Below are positions 61,020 through 64,000 of a stretch of DNA of 64,000 nt, one piece after another. The notes under the pieces were generated by a model. It did not search any database. It saw nothing but the letters and a program-made list of their open reading frames with translations, and was not told the DNA's origin. Origin of the DNA: Heterodera schachtii (lineage: Eukaryota; Nematoda; Chromadorea; Rhabditida; Heteroderidae); contig SIJG01000054.1 of NCBI GenBank assembly GCA_023374025.1, positions 739,562 through 803,561 of the forward strand. The letters run 5' to 3'. Both the position numbers and the translations under genes were made by a program. Position 1 is the first letter of the stretch, and each line of letters starts with the position of its first letter.

Positions 61020-61100
61020 GTTGCCCACTGTACTCGAACTTACGCACTTTCCCTCCCTTGTCCTTTTACAACCTTACAAAAACCACTGAGCCACACATGC
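61020..61100 (-). pseudogene. tRNA-like / SINE-like pol III boxes
   Basis: Minus-strand A box TGGCTCAGTGG (61083-61093) matches the consensus fully; about 45 bp later AGTTCGAGTAC (61030-61040) matches the B box except at its last conserved C. D, anticodon and T stems do not pair well, so this is not a working tRNA. A tRNA-derived SINE or decayed tRNA is likely. It lies in a G+C-richer stretch (61010-61220) whose 88-codon plus frame reads through it and is not credible. Confidence 0.4.
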
Positions 61101-61649
61101 AAATCTTTTTGGAAGTGGGAGGCAAAAACTGAAACTGGGTGTATAGGTAGAAAAGTGGGGGAAAATGGCCTTTTACGCACCTTTTTTGACACATGTTACA
61201 ACTGCTGCAGCGGAACTCCAAAATTGACAAAAATTTAAGGTTGATTCTTACTAAATAAAATTAAGCTTTATTTTTTATTTTGAAAACAAGATTTTTTATT
61301 TGAATTCAAATAATAAATGCAATTTATTTATTTTTGTATATTTATTGCCTAATTTGTAATTATTTATTGCAAAATACATGTCTTTTTTTTTAAATTTACG
61401 CTTTTAAATGAAGATTTTTAAATCCATACATAAACAAAATTTCTAAAATCATTAATTTATGAATATTTTAACCAGTATTTAATGATTTAATTAATTCATA
61501 TGCCATATTTTGCGCAATTACATTTAATTTTTTATATGGATAATAATTTTTCATTTTCACGTATTAATACTTAAAGTTTCGCAATTGATTTACATATTAT
61601 TTAATTATAAGCTTTCCAAGATACAATATTTTTTGCTCGTATGAATTGT

Positions 61650-61780
61650 GTAGAAAAAAAATGATTGCAAAATGTAGCGCCTTTATATAGAAAGATTTAT
61701 GAAAATCCTCCTCCAACAATAGCATCATCTTGTCCACCATTTCAGTACTGCTGGTCTGCCAAATTCTTCTAGCTATAAAT
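61650..61780. other. coding-like patch, strand unclear
   Basis: The plus strand is open for about 35 codons ending at a TAG near 61772 (NPPPTIASSCPPFQYCWSAK), and the minus strand is open in a frame reading RRIWQTSSTEMVDKMMLLLEE after an acceptor-like TTTATAGCTAG. Both are protein-like; only transcript data could choose. Confidence 0.2.
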
Positions 61781-63097
61781 TAATTTTAATACTTGTGTTG
61801 TTTTTTATTTTATTTTATATAGTTTCGTATGTATATTTGTAAGTTTTGATAGATTATGAGTTAAAATTTAAAAAATTAAATGTGATTTAGATTTTTTATT
61901 TTCAAAGTGATTTGTATAATTGTATTACTGATTAAGTGTTTCATTTTTTGTATATTAATTCATTTACATATTATTAATAGGAACAAACATTTATATTTGT
62001 TTAACATTAAAAATTTTTTATCATCAAGGAAATTTTTATTAAATAATATTTGTTTATATAAATCATTTTTATTATCACGCAAATAATTAATAAAAATTAT
62101 TAATATTTTCTTTTGACCTTATTTGTTTTTGCAGTTTGTATTTTTCTAAAAGATGTTTAATATCATTTGAATATTCTACCTTTTTAATTAAATAAATTCC
62201 TAATAATTTTTCGTAATATGAGTAGCTAAGTAGAATTATTTTGGAATTTTTGGATTTTTGTTTTTCAAAATTTTCACCATTTTTTATTATAGCTTTTATA
62301 TTTTGGTATGAAAGTTGCGTTTATATTATTTCTTTTTGATTTTATATTCTAAATAAAACAATATTATTTACTTTTGTAAATAATTTTTTCAATTTTTTTC
62401 TCGACTGATCAAGTTGATCTTTTTTCATTTTTTCATGTTGTTCATAGGAACTCGGTCTCAATACTTAACGTTTTAGCTAAATAGTTGTTTTTTACAAAGA
62501 AAACTTATTTAAAAAGTAGTATTTAGGAACATAATAAACAATATTCATTTTAATGTAAAACAAAATGAGTTTGAATTTACATTGTTATTTGGTGAGCAAA
62601 TTTTCATATTTACAATTATATTTTCTAAAATTGTTATTATTAAAAGATTTTTAAAAAATTAAATCGCGTAAGTTATGAGATGAGTAGCGTAAGAGTCTCA
62701 TTTGTTTTTTTATGATACAATTATGTTTTAAAGTCAAAATCTCTTAATAAAAAATAATAAAACTTTTGAAGTGAAAAATTTGTTTACTTTGATAATTTAT
62801 AATCTAGAAATTATTAATGTATTTTATTTAAATTATAATTTTAAGATTAAGATATAATTTACTTTCGTTAAATATTTTTTAAACAAATAAATATTCCAAA
62901 ATGTACTGCGATCCAGGGGCTTTGGTATCGTTTTTTTTATCTGAATTATGCAATTTCTGTTCAAGGGATAAATTTTAAGCTTTTTACAACATACCTATAT
63001 TTTTTGTTTGACTTTTTATAGAATCTTTTTATTTTTTAATTCCATCCTTTTTAATTTTTATTATTTAGCCTAGTAGTTACAAGGGGACGCAGGTCAA
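61781..63097. other. T-rich interval, no gene seen
   Basis: No frame over 60 codons; composition changes abruptly at about 63070 where the satellite begins. Confidence 0.5.
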
Positions 63098-64000
63098 AAT
63101 TTTGGCGCTAAATTTGAATTCAAAAATTGGAATTCAAATTTTGGCTTGCTTTTTTTCTCTGCCTATAGGGCTATTTCGTTTATTGTCTCGTGCCTATTGA
63201 GCGGTTTTGGGAGGTCAGAAGGTGTGGGACGTGTTTGGCGCCAAATTTAGAATTTAAAATTTTCTTTTTTTCTCTGTCAGAAAGACTATTTCGGTTTTCG
63301 TCTCAAACCTATTGGACGGTTTGGGCGATGCGAGTGGAAATTTTGGCGCTAAATTTGAATTCAAAAATTGGAATTCAAATTTTGGCTTGCTTTTTTTCTC
63401 TGCCTATAGGGCTATTTCGTTTATTGTCTCGTGCCTATTGAGCGGTTTTGGGAGGTCAGAAGGTGTGGGAGTGTTTGGCGCCAAGTTTAGAATTTAAAAT
63501 TTTCTTTTTTTCTCTGTCAGAAGTACTATTTCGTTTTCGTCTCAAACCTATTGGACGGTTTGGGCGATGCGAGTGGAAATTTGGCGCTAAATTTGAATTC
63601 AAAAATTCGAATTCAAATTTTGGCTTGCTTTTTTTCTCTGCCTATAGGGCTATTTCGTTTATTGTCTCGTGCCTATTGAGCGGTTTTGGGAGGTCAGAAG
63701 GTGTGGGGCGCTTTTGGCGCCAAGTTTAGAATTTAAAATTTTCTTTTTTTCTCTGTCAGAAAGACTATTTCGTTTACGTCTCAACCCTATTGGACGGTTA
63801 TGGAGGATGTGAATGGAAATTTGGCGCTAAATTTGAATTCAAAAATTTGAATTCAAATTTTGGCTTGCTTTTTTTCTCTGCCTATAGGGCTATTTCGTCT
63901 TTTGTCTCGTGCCTATTGAGCGGTTTTGGAGGTCAGAAGGTGTGGGACGTGTTTGGCGCCAAGTTTAGAATTTAAAATTTTCTTTTTTTCTCTGTCAGAA
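63098..64000. repeat. ~240-bp dimeric satellite, 3.8 copies
   Basis: GGCGCTAAATTTGAATTC recurs at 63104, 63345, 63583 and 63823 (periods 241, 238, 240) and the array runs off the window. Each unit is two related halves: one starts GGCGCTAAATTTGAATTC and contains TTTTTTTCTCTGCCTATAGGGC and GCCTATTGAGCGGTTTTGG; the other starts GGCGCCAA(A/G)TTTAGAATT with TTTTTTTCTCTGTCAGAA and CCTATTGGACGGTTTGG. Frames of 61-93 codons are repeat readings kept open because the period is often a multiple of three. Confidence 0.95.

Noticed and set aside
63190..63975. Four overlapping plus-strand frames of 61-93 codons
   Set aside because: Satellite unit read through; identical peptides recur every unit.
1..64000. 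CRISPR arrays, bacterial operons, ribosome binding sites, riboswitches
   Set aside because: The sequence is eukaryotic; the tandem arrays have no spacer structure and no bacterial signals were seen.

Overview
The window is nuclear DNA from a nematode: very A+T-rich (over three quarters by eye), gene-poor and full of repeats. The best clue is an exact copy, on the minus strand, of the 22-nt nematode spliced leader SL1 at 59286-59307. A decayed nematode-type Ty3/Gypsy retrotransposon and numerous small non-autonomous DNA transposons fit this. A plant-parasitic or related clade IV nematode such as Meloidogyne would fit the base composition, but that is inference. No intact conserved protein gene, tRNA or rRNA was found; most open frames are chance frames in A+T-rich DNA.

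Layout. 1-640: short direct repeats. 638-8665: a 4014-bp unit present twice in perfect head-to-tail tandem. 8.7-19.2 kb: A+T-rich DNA with a pyrimidine-rich island (13.3-13.6 kb), relics of a helix-turn-helix family inside a 45-bp inverted repeat (14.4-14.9 kb), a dispersed repeat (15.3-16.3 kb) and a coding-like relic (16.5-16.9 kb). 19.2-22.1 kb: two MITE-like elements, each with 8-bp target duplications. 22.4-27.6 kb: short exon-like islands on the minus strand, one of them a CCHC zinc knuckle followed by a splice donor. 27.9-30.5 kb: a diverged direct duplication. 31.1-31.3 kb: a CCGGGA-rich patch. 33.6-36.3 kb: the Ty3/Gypsy remnant on the minus strand, with 5' LTR, primer binding site, gag, protease, part of RT and the integrase tail, heavily frameshifted and internally deleted. 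36.55 kb: an orphan 89-codon frame. 38.4-39.1 kb: a complete hAT-like MITE; diverged relatives lie at 51.9-52.2 and 52.7-53.4 kb. 43.6-44.3 kb: an inverted copy of the 15.3-16.3 kb repeat. 50.0-51.05 kb: an 88-bp minisatellite, a tRNA-like relic and a CTG-rich minisatellite. 57.8-60.6 kb: an inverted pair of ~200-bp foldback elements around the G+C-rich island that holds the SL1 sequence. 63.1 kb to the end: a ~240-bp dimeric satellite that runs off the window.

No genes can be seen working together. The window is best read as intergenic or heterochromatin-like DNA shaped by transposons and tandem repeats, with a few short G+C-richer islands that may be isolated exons (minus strand at 22.4, 25.7, 26.7, 27.6, 55.2 and 59.9 kb). 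RNA-seq would settle those. All alignments here were made by eye and no identity percentages were computed.
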